Origin: Thorsellia kenyensis
GTDB taxonomy: Bacteria > Pseudomonadota > Gammaproteobacteria > Enterobacterales > Thorselliaceae
Direction of reading: 5' to 3'
Assembly (NCBI RefSeq): GCF_042432445.1
Contig: NZ_JBHLXE010000100.1
Location: 138,492-202,491 of the forward strand
DNA: 64,000 nucleotides
The translations under genes were made by a program, and so were the position numbers. Under the pieces are notes generated by a model. That model saw nothing but the letters and a program-made list of their open reading frames with translations, was not told the origin of the DNA and did not search any database. Below, piece by piece: positions 9,863-18,221 of this stretch. Within the stretch, counting starts at the first letter, position 1. Every line of letters starts with the position of its first letter.

Positions 9863-10321
9863 CTATAAAGCAAAGTCTCTTAATCTATCTGTTAACACTG
9901 AATCTATTGATTTTTCATCTTCAATATCTTGATTAATTTGTAATTGCCATGCTGTTTCGTCCCAAATTTCAAACTTATTTAGTTGACCTACGATCATAAT
10001 GGCTTTGTCTAATTTCGCATGTTGCCTTAATGTTGGGGCAATAAGTACCCTACCAGCACTATCCATTTGACATTCACTCGCATGTCCTAAGAGCAATCTC
10101 TTGACTCTTCTCTCTTGAGGATCGAGACTTGAAAGTGTGGCTAGTTTTTTTTCAATAATTTCCCATTCTTGAAGAGGATAAAGTAATAAGCAAGGCTGAT
10201 GGAGATCAATCGTACATACCAATTGACCTTCTGCATTATCGTTTAGTTCTTCTCGATACTTTGTCGGAATAACGATTCTTCCTTTAGTATCGAGATTTAC
10301 TGAGGATGAACCTCTAAACAC
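9863..10321 (-). CDS. mraZ: MraZ, dcw-cluster transcriptional regulator
   Basis: AbrB-fold DNA-binding protein that forms a ring and represses its own dcw promoter in E. coli. Two MraZ repeats are visible: FRGSSSVNLDTKGRIVIPTK at the N-terminus and CQMDSAGRVLIAPTLRQHA near residues 84-102, each with the DxxGR signature. Length is 152 aa, as in E. coli. The start codon is GTG at 10321, preceded by AAAGGTGAG. Three GTGG repeats at exact 10-bp spacing upstream (10360-10383) match its known operator type, so autoregulation is likely. Confidence 0.96.
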   Translation of the reverse strand: MFRGSSSVNLDTKGRIVIPTKYREELNDNAEGQLVCTIDLHQPCLLLYPLQEWEIIEKKLATLSSLDPQERRVKRLLLGHASECQMDSAGRVLIAPTLRQHAKLDKAIMIVGQLNKFEIWDETAWQLQINQDIEDEKSIDSVLTDRLRDFAL

Positions 10322-10359
10322 AACTCACCTTTATCCTATTTTTAAAATGGGTTTAATTA

Positions 10360-10393
10360 CCACTTTATACCACAATTCCCCACTTTTTAACAA
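10360..10393 (-). promoter_or_regulatory. dcw promoter with overlapping MraZ operator
   Basis: On the minus strand a -35 TTGTTA (10393-10388), an 18-bp spacer and a -10 TATAAA (10369-10364) form a sigma-70 type promoter about 45 bp ahead of the mraZ GTG. Three GTGG direct repeats start at 10383, 10373 and 10363, so they are exactly 10 bp apart and lie on one face of the helix, in the spacer and overlapping or just after the -10. E. coli MraZ binds three TGGG-type repeats with 5-nt spacers in the same position. The repeats are seen directly; the regulation is inferred from the family. Confidence 0.8.
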
Positions 10394-10620
10394 AACTATG
10401 CTTACTTTCTTTTCAAAATAATTGTAAAATTTTTGCAATACCCTACAATACACTGTTTATTTATACAGATCATTATTTTTACAATCAAATTTTGACTGTT
10501 TTTTAAGTTTATTATTTTGATTTATGAATTTTTTGGAGGGGGATTAACATAAGTAATCTATTGTTTTTAGTTGTTACCTAATGATTGACTGATTTATTTT
10601 ATAGAGTGCTTTAATTTTTC

Positions 10621-10658
10621 TTACTTTTACTTTTACTTTTACTTTTACTTTTACTTTT
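10621..10658. repeat. Tandem TTTTAC hexanucleotide array
   Basis: A partial unit TTAC, five perfect TTTTAC units and a degenerate last TTTTCT run without interruption in the spacer between divergent mraZ and the small membrane-protein gene. The array lies about 150 bp ahead of the plus-strand ATG at 10809 and outside any coding frame. Simple arrays of this kind gain and lose units by slipped-strand mispairing; here that would shift upstream promoter spacing by 6-bp steps. No other microsatellite of this size was noticed in the window. The remainder of the 10394-10808 spacer is AT-rich with no other feature I can support. Confidence 0.9.
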
Positions 10659-10808
10659 CTCAAATTGTATACTTCATATAGGGATAATATAAGAAATAAC
10701 TCTATTTGAACTGGTTTATATTTTTTGGCTGTGGTATTTTTTTACTGTATAAAATATATAGTATCCATTACTTATTTATTACGGTTTAAACTATTTGGAG
10801 GCTTTTTT

Positions 10809-11006
10809 ATGCGATTAATTATTTCATTAATTCTTCCTTGGTTTACATTTTTTACAATTGGCCGCCCACTATCAGGTATTATCTGTCTCATACTTCAAGT
10901 GACACTAATTGGTTGGTTACCAGCCGTTATTTGGTCTGTTTATACATTAAGCCAATATGAAACAGATAAAAAAATAAGAAATGCAACTTCAGCTATGAGG
11001 AGATAG
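10809..11006 (+). CDS. Small YqaE/Pmp3-type (UPF0057-like) membrane protein
   Basis: A 65-aa protein with two hydrophobic segments. The LPWFTFFTIGRPLSGIICLI segment and then LIGWLPAVIWSVYTLSQY resemble the YqaE/Pmp3 pattern of a proline-bearing first helix followed by a GxxPA(I/V) helix, and the tail is charged (ETDKKIR). The ATG at 10809 has GGAG eight bases upstream; an upstream in-frame ATG at 10725 lacks such a site and would add an unrelated 28-residue stretch. Family members are linked to membrane stress and ion balance in other organisms; the role here is unknown. It stands between mraZ and ilvH, where E. coli has cra. Confidence 0.72.
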   Translation: MRLIISLILPWFTFFTIGRPLSGIICLILQVTLIGWLPAVIWSVYTLSQYETDKKIRNATSAMRR

Positions 11007-11157
11007 TAGAGTATCTGTAGAGAGGATTGTTAGATTTTTCTTATTTAGCGAAATAGTTACTCGCTATTGATTGGTGTTCTTAAACTATTTGAATAGCTGG
11101 TATATCGTTTTAATTTCTTTATCTAACCTTTTCAGCAATCATTTGTCTCATTTGATT

Positions 11158-11200
11158 AACCCACAAGAAAAATCCAAACATTCTTTGTGGGTTATTTTTT
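11158..11200 (+). terminator. Rho-independent terminator after the small membrane-protein gene
   Basis: A perfect stem AACCCACAA (11158-11166) pairs with TTGTGGGTT (11185-11193), directly followed by ATTTTTTT. The U-run is on the plus strand only, so it ends plus-strand transcription coming from the gene at 10809-11006, about 150 bp after its stop, and protects the convergent ilvH. Confidence 0.85.
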
Positions 11201-11219
11201 TAAAATTTGTCGGGCTAGG

Positions 11220-11714
11220 TTAACGAATAATTTTTTCGCCTCTTGCTATCCCTACAATACCAGAACGCACAACTTCGACAATTTCAGATACTTCGCTAAT
11301 AGCATGATTAAATGCGTCTAATTTTGCACTCGTGCCAACTAGCTGCACAGTATATAACTTGGATGTTACATCAACTATTTGTGCTCTAAATATATCCGCA
11401 ATATCTTTTACTTCACTTCTTGCAGGCCCGGAAGTTTTCACTTTAACTAGCATAACTTCCCTTTCAACATATTGTTCAGGCACAAGTTCTGTGACCCTAA
11501 GCACATCTATCAATTTATGCAATTGTTTTTCTATTTGTTCAATGCCTTTATCATCTGCAACAGTTTGAATCGTTATACGCGATAAAGTGGAATCATCCGT
11601 AGGTGCTACAGTTAGGCTATCAATATTGTAGCCTCTTTGAGAAAACAATCCTACTACACGAGATAATGCCCCAGATTCATTTTCTAACAGAACAGATATA
11701 ATTCTACGACGCAT
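11220..11714 (-). CDS. ilvH: IlvH, acetolactate synthase III regulatory subunit
   Basis: Small subunit that activates IlvI and confers valine feedback inhibition in isoleucine/valine synthesis. The N-terminal ACT domain (RRIISVLLENESGALSRVVG, GLFSQRGYNIDSLTVAPTDD) is almost the E. coli sequence, and the C-terminal domain ends SGIVGIARGEKIIR. I chose the ATG at 11714, which matches the E. coli start (MRR) and sits one base after the ilvI stop with GAGGGG upstream. A GTG at 11729 inside ilvI would add five residues. It is translationally coupled to ilvI. Length is 164 aa. Confidence 0.96.
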   Translation of the reverse strand: MRRRIISVLLENESGALSRVVGLFSQRGYNIDSLTVAPTDDSTLSRITIQTVADDKGIEQIEKQLHKLIDVLRVTELVPEQYVEREVMLVKVKTSGPARSEVKDIADIFRAQIVDVTSKLYTVQLVGTSAKLDAFNHAISEVSEIVEVVRSGIVGIARGEKIIR

Positions 11715-11715
11715 A

Positions 11716-13452
11716 TTAGTTCCCCTCACTACTTAATGTATTTTCTGTTTTGCTCAGCCACATTTCATTCATCGAGCCACCTCTTATTTGCATTGGATAA
11801 ACATGTTCTTTCTCATCTGTAATGATATCAACAAAAACTAATTTATCTTTATAGCTTAATGCTTCCTTAAGCTTAGGCTCTAATTCTTCAGGCGTATTGA
11901 TTTGGATACCTACATGCCCGTAAGCCTCAGCTAGCTTGATAAAATCTGGTAATGAATCCATATAAGAGTGAGAATGGCGACCCGAATAAATCATATCTTG
12001 CCACTGTTTAACCATTCCTAAATAACGGTTATTTAAATTAAGTACTATGACAGGTAAATTATACTGTAATGCTGTTGAAAGTTCTTGAATGTTCATTTGT
12101 ATACTTCCATCCCCAGTAACACACACAACAGTTTTTTCTGGAAAGGCTAATTTTACTCCAAGTGCAGCAGGTAAACCAAATCCCATAGTGCCAAGTCCAC
12201 CCGAATTAATCCAGCGTCTTGGCTTATCAAATGGATAATAAAGAGCCGCAAACATTTGGTGTTGTCCCACATCAGAAGTCACATAGGCATCACCTTTTGT
12301 GAGTTTGTAGATCATTTCAATTGCAGCTTGAGGTTTCGTAATTTGCATGTTTCTGTCAAATTCTAAGCACTTCTTAGCACGCCACTCTTCAATTTTTTCC
12401 CACCAGTGATTTATTGCTTTTGTATTTTGTTCTTTTTCTAGTTCATCAAGTACTTCAATCACTTTAATTAATACATTTTTTGCATCACCAACAATAGGAA
12501 TATGTGCCGTTACAGTTTTAGAAATTGATGTAGGATCGATATCAATGTGTATAACAGTAGCATTTGGGCAATATTTTTCTAAATTGTTTGTGGTTCTATC
12601 ATCAAACCTCACTCCCACAGCAAATATAACATCTGCTTCATGCATCGTCATGTTTGCCTCATAGGTCCCATGCATTCCTAGCATTCCCACACTATTTTTA
12701 TGTGTAGCAGGAAACGCACCTAATCCCATCAATGAACTGGCAACTGGAATTCTAAATTGTTCAGAAAGTTTAATAAGCTTTGCATGTACTCCAGCAGCTA
12801 TTGCGCCACCACCTATATACATAACAGGTTGTTTAGCCTCGATTAAAGTCTGTGCAGCACGTTTAATTTGTCCCTTATGCCCTTGCACAGTAGGGTTATA
12901 CGAACGAAGTTTTACTGATTTAGGATAACTATAAGGGAATTTAGTAGCTGGATTTACTGTATCTTTAGGTATGTCAATCACAACAGGACCTGGTCTTCCT
13001 GTTGACGCAATATAAAAAGCTTTTTTAATTATCTCTGGGATCTCTTCTGCATGCTTAACCATAAAACTGTGTTTAACAATAGGACGAGAAATACCGACCA
13101 TATCACACTCTTGGAATGCATCATAACCTATTAATGAACTAGGCACCTGACCTGAAATGACCACAAGTGGTATTGAATCCATATATGCAGTTGCAATTCC
13201 AGTGATTGCATTTGTGGCACCAGGCCCTGAAGTTACTAGTACTACCCCAACGTCACCTGTCGCTCTTGCATACCCATCAGCCATATGAACCGCAGCTTGT
13301 TCATGTCGTACGAGTATATGATCTATACCACCTACGGTATGTATTGCATCATAAATATCTAGAACGGCACCACCTGGGTAACCAAACATATATTTCACAC
13401 CTTGATCGGCAAGCGATCTTACTAACATTTCACCGCCTGATAGCATTTCCAT
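11716..13452 (-). CDS. ilvI: IlvI, acetolactate synthase III catalytic subunit
   Basis: Thiamine-diphosphate enzyme making acetolactate or acetohydroxybutyrate, the first common step of branched-chain amino acid synthesis. The catalytic glutamate is in VRHEQAAVHMADG (Glu51); the FAD-domain and the ThDP motif GDGSIQMN...NLNN are intact. At 578 aa it is closer to E. coli IlvI than to IlvB or IlvG, including the start MEMLSG and the end MWLSKTE. The promoter must lie in the short gap 13453-13530, unless transcription continues from ihfB. Lrp control is known for E. coli ilvIH; no Lrp site was identified here. Confidence 0.97.
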   Translation of the reverse strand: MEMLSGGEMLVRSLADQGVKYMFGYPGGAVLDIYDAIHTVGGIDHILVRHEQAAVHMADGYARATGDVGVVLVTSGPGATNAITGIATAYMDSIPLVVISGQVPSSLIGYDAFQECDMVGISRPIVKHSFMVKHAEEIPEIIKKAFYIASTGRPGPVVIDIPKDTVNPATKFPYSYPKSVKLRSYNPTVQGHKGQIKRAAQTLIEAKQPVMYIGGGAIAAGVHAKLIKLSEQFRIPVASSLMGLGAFPATHKNSVGMLGMHGTYEANMTMHEADVIFAVGVRFDDRTTNNLEKYCPNATVIHIDIDPTSISKTVTAHIPIVGDAKNVLIKVIEVLDELEKEQNTKAINHWWEKIEEWRAKKCLEFDRNMQITKPQAAIEMIYKLTKGDAYVTSDVGQHQMFAALYYPFDKPRRWINSGGLGTMGFGLPAALGVKLAFPEKTVVCVTGDGSIQMNIQELSTALQYNLPVIVLNLNNRYLGMVKQWQDMIYSGRHSHSYMDSLPDFIKLAEAYGHVGIQINTPEELEPKLKEALSYKDKLVFVDIITDEKEHVYPMQIRGGSMNEMWLSKTENTLSSEGN

Positions 13453-13525
13453 TGATATACACCTCTAAATGATATTAATTCTGGCTGTTGAATCCTTTAT
13501 TAAAAATTCATCCTTGCTGATTTTT

Positions 13526-13580
13526 ATAAAAAAACACCCTAGTAATTAACTTAAATTATGTAAGCTAATAACTAGGGTGT
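13526..13580 (-). terminator. Rho-independent terminator after ihfB
   Basis: On the minus strand ACACCCTAGT (13580-13571) pairs with ACTAGGGTGT (13543-13534) as a perfect 10-bp stem, and the RNA then continues with seven U residues (13533 downward). It begins 20 bp after the ihfB stop and separates ihfB from ilvI. Confidence 0.88.
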
Positions 13581-13599
13581 CTCATGCAAAAACTGATAT

Positions 13600-13884
13600 T
13601 TAATTGATTGTATTAACTCTCTCACGTAATTCTTTCCCAGGTTTGAAATGAGGCAAGAACTTATGATCTAATTTAACTTTATCACCAGTTTTTGGATTCC
13701 TTGCTAAGCGTGGTGCTCTGTGATGGATACTAAAACTACCGAAACCGCGAATTTCAATCCTTTCACCGGATGCTAGGGTTGCAGACATCAATTCTAATAT
13801 CTCTTTCACAGAGTTTTCCGTATCTAAAACATTTATGCCACTAAATTGAATTACTAAATGTTCAATTAACTCAGATTTTGTCAT
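13600..13884 (-). CDS. ihfB: IHF beta subunit
   Basis: DNA-bending nucleoid protein of the HU/IHF family; works with IhfA in recombination, replication and transcription. It begins MTKSELIEHL and carries the IHF-beta signature IEIRGFGSFSIHHRAPRLARNPKTGDKV, including the intercalating proline region of the beta-arm. I chose the ATG at 13884 (94 aa, as in E. coli); an earlier ATG at 13932 would add 16 residues with no homology. It lies 93 bp downstream of rpsA, the same order as in E. coli, and has its own terminator. Confidence 0.96.
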   Translation of the reverse strand: MTKSELIEHLVIQFSGINVLDTENSVKEILELMSATLASGERIEIRGFGSFSIHHRAPRLARNPKTGDKVKLDHKFLPHFKPGKELRERVNTIN

Positions 13885-13977
13885 CGTGATTATCCTCAAA
13901 TTTAATAAACTATAGTAGATGCTATAAAGCATCTACTATAAAAATCAGGGTAATATCTTAAACTTAAATTTTAAAAA

Positions 13978-15648
13978 TTAACCTTTTGCAGCTTTGAACG
14001 CTTCAGCCATAGCATTTGTAGAAGGAGCTTCTTCTGCTTTAGTATTAACACTTGCAATAGCTTCTTTTTCTTCAGCATCATCTTTTGCTTTAACAGAAAG
14101 TGTTACAACGCGATTTTTACGGTCAACACCAGTAAATTTCGCTTCAAGGGTATCACCTACGTTAACAACTGTTGTAGCATCTTCAACTTTATCTTTAGAT
14201 ATGTCAGCTGCACGGATATAACCTTCAACACCATCAGCTAATTGTACTGTTGCACCTTTAGCATCAACTGCAGTGATTGTGCCCGAAACAACTTCACCTT
14301 TCTTAGTAGCTGAAACATAGTTATTGAATGGGTCTTCATTAAGTTGTTTTATTCCTAATGAAATACGCTCACGCTCAGCATCAACCTGAAGAACTACAGC
14401 AGCAATTTCATCACCTTTCTTGTAATCTTTAACCGCATCTTCGCCTGTAGCATTCCAAGAGATATCAGATAAATGAACTAAGCCATCAATTCCACCTTCA
14501 AGACCAATAAAGATACCGAAGTCAGTGATTGATTTAATTTTACCTTCAACACGATCGCCTTTGTTAAATGTCTCTGCAAAATGTAACCAAGGGTTAGTTT
14601 TACATTGTTTTAGACCTAAAGAAATACGGCGACGCTCTTCATCAATTTCTAAAACCATTACTTCAACTGTGTCACCTAAGTTAACGACCTTAGAAGGATG
14701 AATGTTTTTATTTGTCCAATCCATTTCTGAAACGTGAACTAGGCCTTCAACACCCTCTTCAATCTCAACAAAACAACCATAATCTGTCAAGTTACTGACT
14801 TTACCTGTTAGACGTGAATCAACTGGGTAACGACGTGCAATTGATAACCATGGATCTTCGCCTAACTGTTTTAAGCCTAAAGAAACACGTGTACGATCAC
14901 GATCGAATTTTAATACTTTAACAGTAACTTCTTCACCTACTGTTACAACTTCGCTTGGATGTTTGACACGTTTCCACGCCATATCAGTGATATGAAGTAA
15001 ACCATCAACACCACCTAAATCAACGAATGCACCGTAATCAGTTAAGTTTTTAACGATACCTTTAACTTCTGCGCCTTCTTGTAAATTCTCAAGAACTTGG
15101 TCGCGCTCAGCGGTACTTTCTGATTCAATAACAGCACGACGAGAAACAACAACGTTATTACGTTTTTGATCTAGTTTGATAACTTTGAATTCTAATTCTT
15201 TACCTTCAAGGTGTAGTGTGTCACGCACTGGACGAACATCTACTAATGAACCAGGTAAGAATGCACGAATACCGTTTAACTCAACTGTGAATCCACCTTT
15301 AACTTTGCCATTGATTAGACCAATAACAGTTTCAGCATCATTGTGAGCTTTTTCTAGTACAATCCAAGACTCATGGCGTTTTGCTTTTTCACGAGATAAA
15401 ATTGTTTCACCAAATCCATCTTCAATTGCATCAAGAGCAACATCGATTTCATCACCAACTTCTACTTCTAATTCGCCTTGGGCATTTTTGAACTGTTCAA
15501 CAGGGATAGCAGATTCAGATTTAAGGCCAGCATCAACAAAAACAACATCTTTGTTAATACCAACAACTTTACCTTTTACGATTGTACCAGGACGCGTTTC
15601 AACAACTTTTAGCGATTCTTCAAACAGTTGAGCAAAATTTTCAGTCAT
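13978..15648 (-). CDS. rpsA: 30S ribosomal protein S1
   Basis: mRNA-binding ribosomal protein needed to initiate translation on structured or weak-SD messages. Six S1 OB-fold domains follow one another, each with the G.V..(I/L)T.(Y/F)G.FV pattern; examples are VKNLTDYGAFVDLGG and IKSITDFGIFIGLEGG. Length is 556 aa against 557 in E. coli. The ATG at 15648 lacks a strong Shine-Dalgarno site, as is known for enterobacterial rpsA, and the leader is structured. Codon use shows few rare codons, fitting high expression. Confidence 0.97.
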   Translation of the reverse strand: MTENFAQLFEESLKVVETRPGTIVKGKVVGINKDVVFVDAGLKSESAIPVEQFKNAQGELEVEVGDEIDVALDAIEDGFGETILSREKAKRHESWIVLEKAHNDAETVIGLINGKVKGGFTVELNGIRAFLPGSLVDVRPVRDTLHLEGKELEFKVIKLDQKRNNVVVSRRAVIESESTAERDQVLENLQEGAEVKGIVKNLTDYGAFVDLGGVDGLLHITDMAWKRVKHPSEVVTVGEEVTVKVLKFDRDRTRVSLGLKQLGEDPWLSIARRYPVDSRLTGKVSNLTDYGCFVEIEEGVEGLVHVSEMDWTNKNIHPSKVVNLGDTVEVMVLEIDEERRRISLGLKQCKTNPWLHFAETFNKGDRVEGKIKSITDFGIFIGLEGGIDGLVHLSDISWNATGEDAVKDYKKGDEIAAVVLQVDAERERISLGIKQLNEDPFNNYVSATKKGEVVSGTITAVDAKGATVQLADGVEGYIRAADISKDKVEDATTVVNVGDTLEAKFTGVDRKNRVVTLSVKAKDDAEEKEAIASVNTKAEEAPSTNAMAEAFKAAKG

Positions 15649-16095
15649 ATTAATAATCTTCAGTATATATAGGTTAACAGCCAGCAGGCATCCTGCCGCT
15701 TGGGGTTGTGAAAAGAAGTTTAATCATCAGCATCCGTGCAAAACGAATAATTTCGTCCTTTTTGTGAGTTTTATTAACACAAATGATAATTAAACGGTTA
15801 AGTCAAAGACTGATAAAACAGCACTTAAATCCTATCTAAAAGTTTGAGCGCTGCTATTCAAACTCAAAGACACTACATCTCGCAGATCTAAGGAATTATG
15901 AGTAATTGCAGTCTTTCAATTACCCAAAACAAATATTTACTCCGTAAATGATATTTTATTTAAGCTCTCTTACAGCCTAAATCATTTAACGGCATAGAAA
16001 TTTAACACTTTTTGACCATTAAAACAAGTTAATATATGAGTATGAACACATAATTCCTCACACTTTACAAAACCCGTTAAATTTTGTACAGATGC
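15649..16095 (-). promoter_or_regulatory. rpsA leader region with hairpins (likely S1 autocontrol)
   Basis: A 447-bp non-coding gap between cmk and rpsA. Close to the start codon the minus-strand RNA forms GCAGG-AUG-CCUGC (15696-15684) and, upstream, ACGAA-AUUA-UUCGU (15756-15743). No canonical Shine-Dalgarno precedes the ATG; only GAAGA is near. E. coli rpsA has the same design, a hairpin-rich, SD-poor start region through which S1 represses itself. A further stem AGUUUGA/UCAAACU (15864-15841) followed by UUUUAGAU may be a weak cmk terminator. A possible promoter is TTGTTT-N17-TAAATT around 16030-16000. Function is inference. Confidence 0.6.
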
Positions 16096-16776
16096 TCAAC
16101 CCAATTTTCCTTCTACGAAGTTAAGTGCTTTTTTAAACACTTCATCAATCCTAAGTGAAGTTGTATCAATGACTAATGCATCCTCGGCTGGAACCAAAGG
16201 AGCTATCGTACGCGTTCTATCCCTAATATCTCGTTGAATAATATCATCTAAAACAGTATGATAATTAAAACTTAGGCCTCGTTCTTTTAGTTGATTCACT
16301 CGTCTTAATGCTCTAGCTTCACTGCTCGCATCAATAAACAATTTTGCAAAAGCTTTTGGAAATACTACCGTTCCCATATCCCGCCCATCGGCTACTAATC
16401 CTGGTAATTTAGCAAAATCGATTTGCTTTTGTAACAGTTGTTCTCTAACTTTAGGCAGTGCAGCTATTTTAGATGCTAATGTACCTACATGTTCAGCCCT
16501 AATTAATTCTGATACATCCTGCTTAGAGAGCAGAACCTGCACTTTTTGTGTTTTTGAACCAAAGCAGACGTCCATCGCTTGCGCAAATTGAACAATCTCA
16601 TCCTCTAAGGCATCTTGTTCATCATTTTGAATTAAATAAAGGGCAAGCACCCTATAAATAGCACCTGAGTCTAATAAATGAAACCCAAAGTGATTTGCTA
16701 AAGATTGGCTCAACGTGCCCTTACCCACACCACTTGGTCCATCAACAGTAATTATTTTTATTTCTGAATTAATCAT
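16096..16776 (-). CDS. cmk: Cytidylate kinase
   Basis: Phosphorylates CMP and dCMP with ATP in pyrimidine nucleotide salvage and recycling. The P-loop GPSGVGKGT lies at residues 13-21, followed by LDSGAIYR (substrate binding) and VADGRDMGTVVFP; IDASSEARALRR and the lid region RDIRDRTRTIAPL are intact. Length is 226 aa, as in E. coli (227). It is 10 bp downstream of aroA, so aroA-cmk form an operon leading into rpsA-ihfB, an order kept in many gammaproteobacteria. Confidence 0.96.
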   Translation of the reverse strand: MINSEIKIITVDGPSGVGKGTLSQSLANHFGFHLLDSGAIYRVLALYLIQNDEQDALEDEIVQFAQAMDVCFGSKTQKVQVLLSKQDVSELIRAEHVGTLASKIAALPKVREQLLQKQIDFAKLPGLVADGRDMGTVVFPKAFAKLFIDASSEARALRRVNQLKERGLSFNYHTVLDDIIQRDIRDRTRTIAPLVPAEDALVIDTTSLRIDEVFKKALNFVEGKLG

Positions 16777-16786
16777 CTTAGCCCCT

Positions 16787-18088
16787 TTATTTGTTACTAA
16801 ATTGAGCTAATTTTAAAAACTCTTCAAAGTAAGTAGGGAATGTTTTACTAGTACATTTAGGATCATTAATAATAACAGCCGTATCAGAAAGCGCCACTAA
16901 AGAAAAACACATGGCCATTCTATGATCGTTATAAGTATCAATCTCAGCAATAGTGAATTTATTTGGAGGAGTAATATGAATAAAATCTTCTCCTTCTTCA
17001 ACCAAGGCGCCTACTTTTCTTAGCTCAGTTGCCATAGCAAACAACCTATCGGTTTCCTTTACCCGCCAGTTATAGATATTAGTTATTTTGGTAGGACCTT
17101 TAGCAAATAAAGCTGTTGTTGCAATAGTCATCGCCGCATCAGGAATATGATTTAAATCCATATCAATGCCCTCTAAATCATTCACCTCAGATTCAATATA
17201 ATCATCACCCCAGGTAATTTTTGCCCCCATTTTTTCAAGCACTGCTGCAAATTGTGTGTCACCTTGGACACTATTTTTGCCTATACCCGTGACTCGGACT
17301 TTCCCTCCTTTTATTGCCCCAGCAGCTAAGAAATAGGATGCAGATGAGGCATCACCTTCAACAAGATATTTACCCGGAGAAACATAGCGCTGATTACCCT
17401 CAATTACAAATTCTGTATAATTATTATTTTGAACATGAATACCAAAGGTTTGCATCATATGCAACGTGATATCAATATAAGGTTTAGAAACTAATTCCCC
17501 TTTTATTTTAATGATGGTCTTATTTTTAGCTAAAGGCGTCATCATAAGTAATGCCGTTAGAAATTGACTTGAGATTGTACCATCGACATGAATCCTGCCG
17601 CCTTCGAAGCCTCCGGTTAATTTAATTGGAGGATACCCATGAGTTTCTAAGTATTCAATTGAAGCACCGCCTTCTTTAAGTGAATCAACTAAATGTAAAA
17701 TGGGACGCTCTTTCATTCTCGGTTCACCAGTCAAAATAATCTCCGGATGAGAGCCTAAGCAAAGTACTGCAGTGAGTGGACGTATGGCTGTACCTGCATT
17801 CCCAAGATAAATTTCTAACGCTTGTGTTTGGTTATGAGTCAATATACCGTTCATTCCCTCAACTACACATGTTTTTTTATCTTCACTTATTGAAAAATTC
17901 ACCCCTAGTTGGGTTAAAGCCCCTAACATGTAACGAACATCATCACTATCTAATAAATTAGTTATAGTGGTTTTACCATCTGCTAAGGCTGCTAACAGTA
18001 ACGCTCTGTTTGAAATACTCTTAGAACCAGGCAAGTTAATTGTCCCTGAAATATGCGCAATTGGCTCTAATTTAATAAACTCACCCAT
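16787..18088 (-). CDS. aroA: 3-phosphoshikimate 1-carboxyvinyltransferase (EPSP synthase)
   Basis: Sixth step of the shikimate pathway: transfers enolpyruvyl from PEP to shikimate-3-phosphate. Motifs include PGSKSISNRALLLAALA near residue 20, LGNAGTAIRPLTA (94-106), GEPRMKERPILHLVD and the C-terminal DHRMAMCFSLVAL. The unmodified LGNAGTA plus RMKERP is the class I form. Length is 433 aa (E. coli 427). ATG at 18088. serC, upstream of aroA in E. coli, is absent here; the next gene upstream on this strand is recC. Confidence 0.97.
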   Translation of the reverse strand: MGEFIKLEPIAHISGTINLPGSKSISNRALLLAALADGKTTITNLLDSDDVRYMLGALTQLGVNFSISEDKKTCVVEGMNGILTHNQTQALEIYLGNAGTAIRPLTAVLCLGSHPEIILTGEPRMKERPILHLVDSLKEGGASIEYLETHGYPPIKLTGGFEGGRIHVDGTISSQFLTALLMMTPLAKNKTIIKIKGELVSKPYIDITLHMMQTFGIHVQNNNYTEFVIEGNQRYVSPGKYLVEGDASSASYFLAAGAIKGGKVRVTGIGKNSVQGDTQFAAVLEKMGAKITWGDDYIESEVNDLEGIDMDLNHIPDAAMTIATTALFAKGPTKITNIYNWRVKETDRLFAMATELRKVGALVEEGEDFIHITPPNKFTIAEIDTYNDHRMAMCFSLVALSDTAVIINDPKCTSKTFPTYFEEFLKLAQFSNK

Positions 18089-18221
18089 CTTATCCTCTCT
18101 AAAAAAGTATTGAACATTATATTCTTTGGTTTTTAATTGGTTCTATTGTTTTATAATAGCAACAACCGTTTTTGTTAAAGGAAACCTGCAAATTTCTATT
18201 GTTTTTCCACTATAAAATTAT

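Noticed and set aside
10621..10658. CRISPR-like repeat
   Set aside because: Units are 6 bp, contiguous and without spacers; it is a microsatellite, and no cas gene is present.
13206..13472. 88-codon plus-strand frame antisense to ilvI
   Set aside because: It mirrors the conserved ilvI coding frame, with no ribosome site or recognisable product.
13885..13932. Upstream ATG for IhfB at 13932
   Set aside because: Adds 16 residues absent from IHF proteins; MTKSELIEHL at 13884 is the family start.
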